Shown here: one piece after another, positions 5,356 to 5,489 of the stretch
Layout: every line of letters starts with the position of its first letter
Numbering within the stretch: the first letter of the stretch is position 1
NCBI GenBank assembly: GCA_003154135.1
Contig: PMCN01000220.1
Location: 1-5,489, forward strand
Direction of reading: 5' to 3'
Origin: Acidimicrobiaceae bacterium
Lineage (GTDB): Bacteria; Actinomycetota; Acidimicrobiia; Acidimicrobiales; Ilumatobacteraceae
Length of the DNA stretch: 5,489 nt
The notes under the pieces: model-generated
Told to the model about the DNA's origin: nothing
Database searches by the model: none
Seen by the model: the letters and a program-made list of their open reading frames with translations, nothing else
Program-made: the position numbers and the translations under genes

Positions 5356-5361
5356 TAGGAT
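5356..5361 (+). promoter_or_regulatory. Possible -10 element of fusA
   Basis: TAGGAT (4/6 match to TATAAT, fits TANNNT) lies 70 bp before the fusA start. TTGTGA at 5337-5342 is only 13 bp away, too close for a canonical -35, so the promoter is tentative. It would give a leader of about 65 nt, unlike the leaderless genes in the centre of the window. Confidence 0.3.
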
Positions 5362-5431
5362 CGTCCCTTGTGCCCGCGGCCGGTCGGCCGTTGCGCGCCC
5401 CCACGACGCACGAGCGAAGAGAGACGAAGAG

Positions 5432-5489
5432 ATGGCCAAGCGCGAATACCCCCTCGAGCGCACTCGCAACATCGGCATCATGGCCCACA
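5432..5489 (+). CDS. fusA: Elongation factor G, N-terminal start only
   Basis: The first 19 codons read MAKREYPLERTRNIGIMAH and run off the window. This is the canonical bacterial EF-G start, ending just inside the G1 (P-loop) segment GIMAH-x-x-AGKTT of the translational GTPase that drives ribosome translocation. A purine-rich stretch (5416-5431, GAAGAG repeated) immediately precedes the ATG and can serve as ribosome binding site. The 116 bp upstream contain no rpsG or rpsL, and the preceding gene is the NERD membrane protein, so this copy is not in the usual rpsL-rpsG-fusA-tuf order, at least directly. It may be a relocated main copy or a paralogue; the fragment cannot decide. Confidence 0.88.
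   Translation, partial: MAKREYPLERTRNIGIMAH

Noticed and set aside
1..5489. CRISPR array, transposase, tRNA or other mobile-element signs.
   Set aside because: No spaced repeats, terminal inverted repeats, transposase motifs or tRNA-like cloverleaf patterns were seen.

Overview
The window is GC-rich, densely packed DNA with strongly G/C-biased third codon positions. It suggests an actinobacterium, and the best guess is an Acidimicrobiia / Ilumatobacter-like organism. That guess rests on overall gene style and on the resemblance of one enzyme to the G-type halohydrin dehalogenases I remember from Ilumatobacter; it is an inference. The window holds eight genes: six complete, a 3' gene end at the left edge and a 5' gene start at the right edge. 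I saw no insertion sequence, CRISPR array, rRNA or tRNA.

Left part (1-935, + strand): the last 31 codons of an FAD-dependent amine-oxidase-like oxidoreductase, then a trans-aconitate 2-methyltransferase (tam) gene. tam appears to be transcribed as a leaderless mRNA from a promoter carrying a perfect tandem 11-bp repeat.

Centre (943-3329): a divergent dehalogenation locus, the highlight of the window. On the - strand a TetR-type regulator and a subfamily-I haloalkane dehalogenase form a two-gene operon with a 4-bp ATGA overlap. Divergent from it, across a 66-bp promoter region containing a 17-bp operator-like palindrome, lies a gene that automatic pipelines would call a short-chain dehydrogenase (SDR). 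It lacks the NAD(P)-binding glycine motif and carries the Ser-x12-Tyr-x3-Arg signature of halohydrin dehalogenases. The two enzymes would act in series: haloalkane dehalogenase turns a (vicinal) dihaloalkane into a haloalcohol, and halohydrin dehalogenase closes it to an epoxide, releasing the second halide. The TetR protein is the obvious candidate regulator of both. No epoxide hydrolase is visible in the window.

Right part (3308-5489): a stand-alone MOSC-domain protein on the - strand whose 3' end overlaps the halohydrin dehalogenase gene by 22 bp. Then comes a + strand membrane protein with an N-terminal NERD (nuclease-related) domain whose catalytic D/E-x-K residues look replaced, one transmembrane helix and a secreted C-terminal domain. 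Last are the first 19 codons of elongation factor G (fusA), which is not preceded by rpsG as in the usual str operon.
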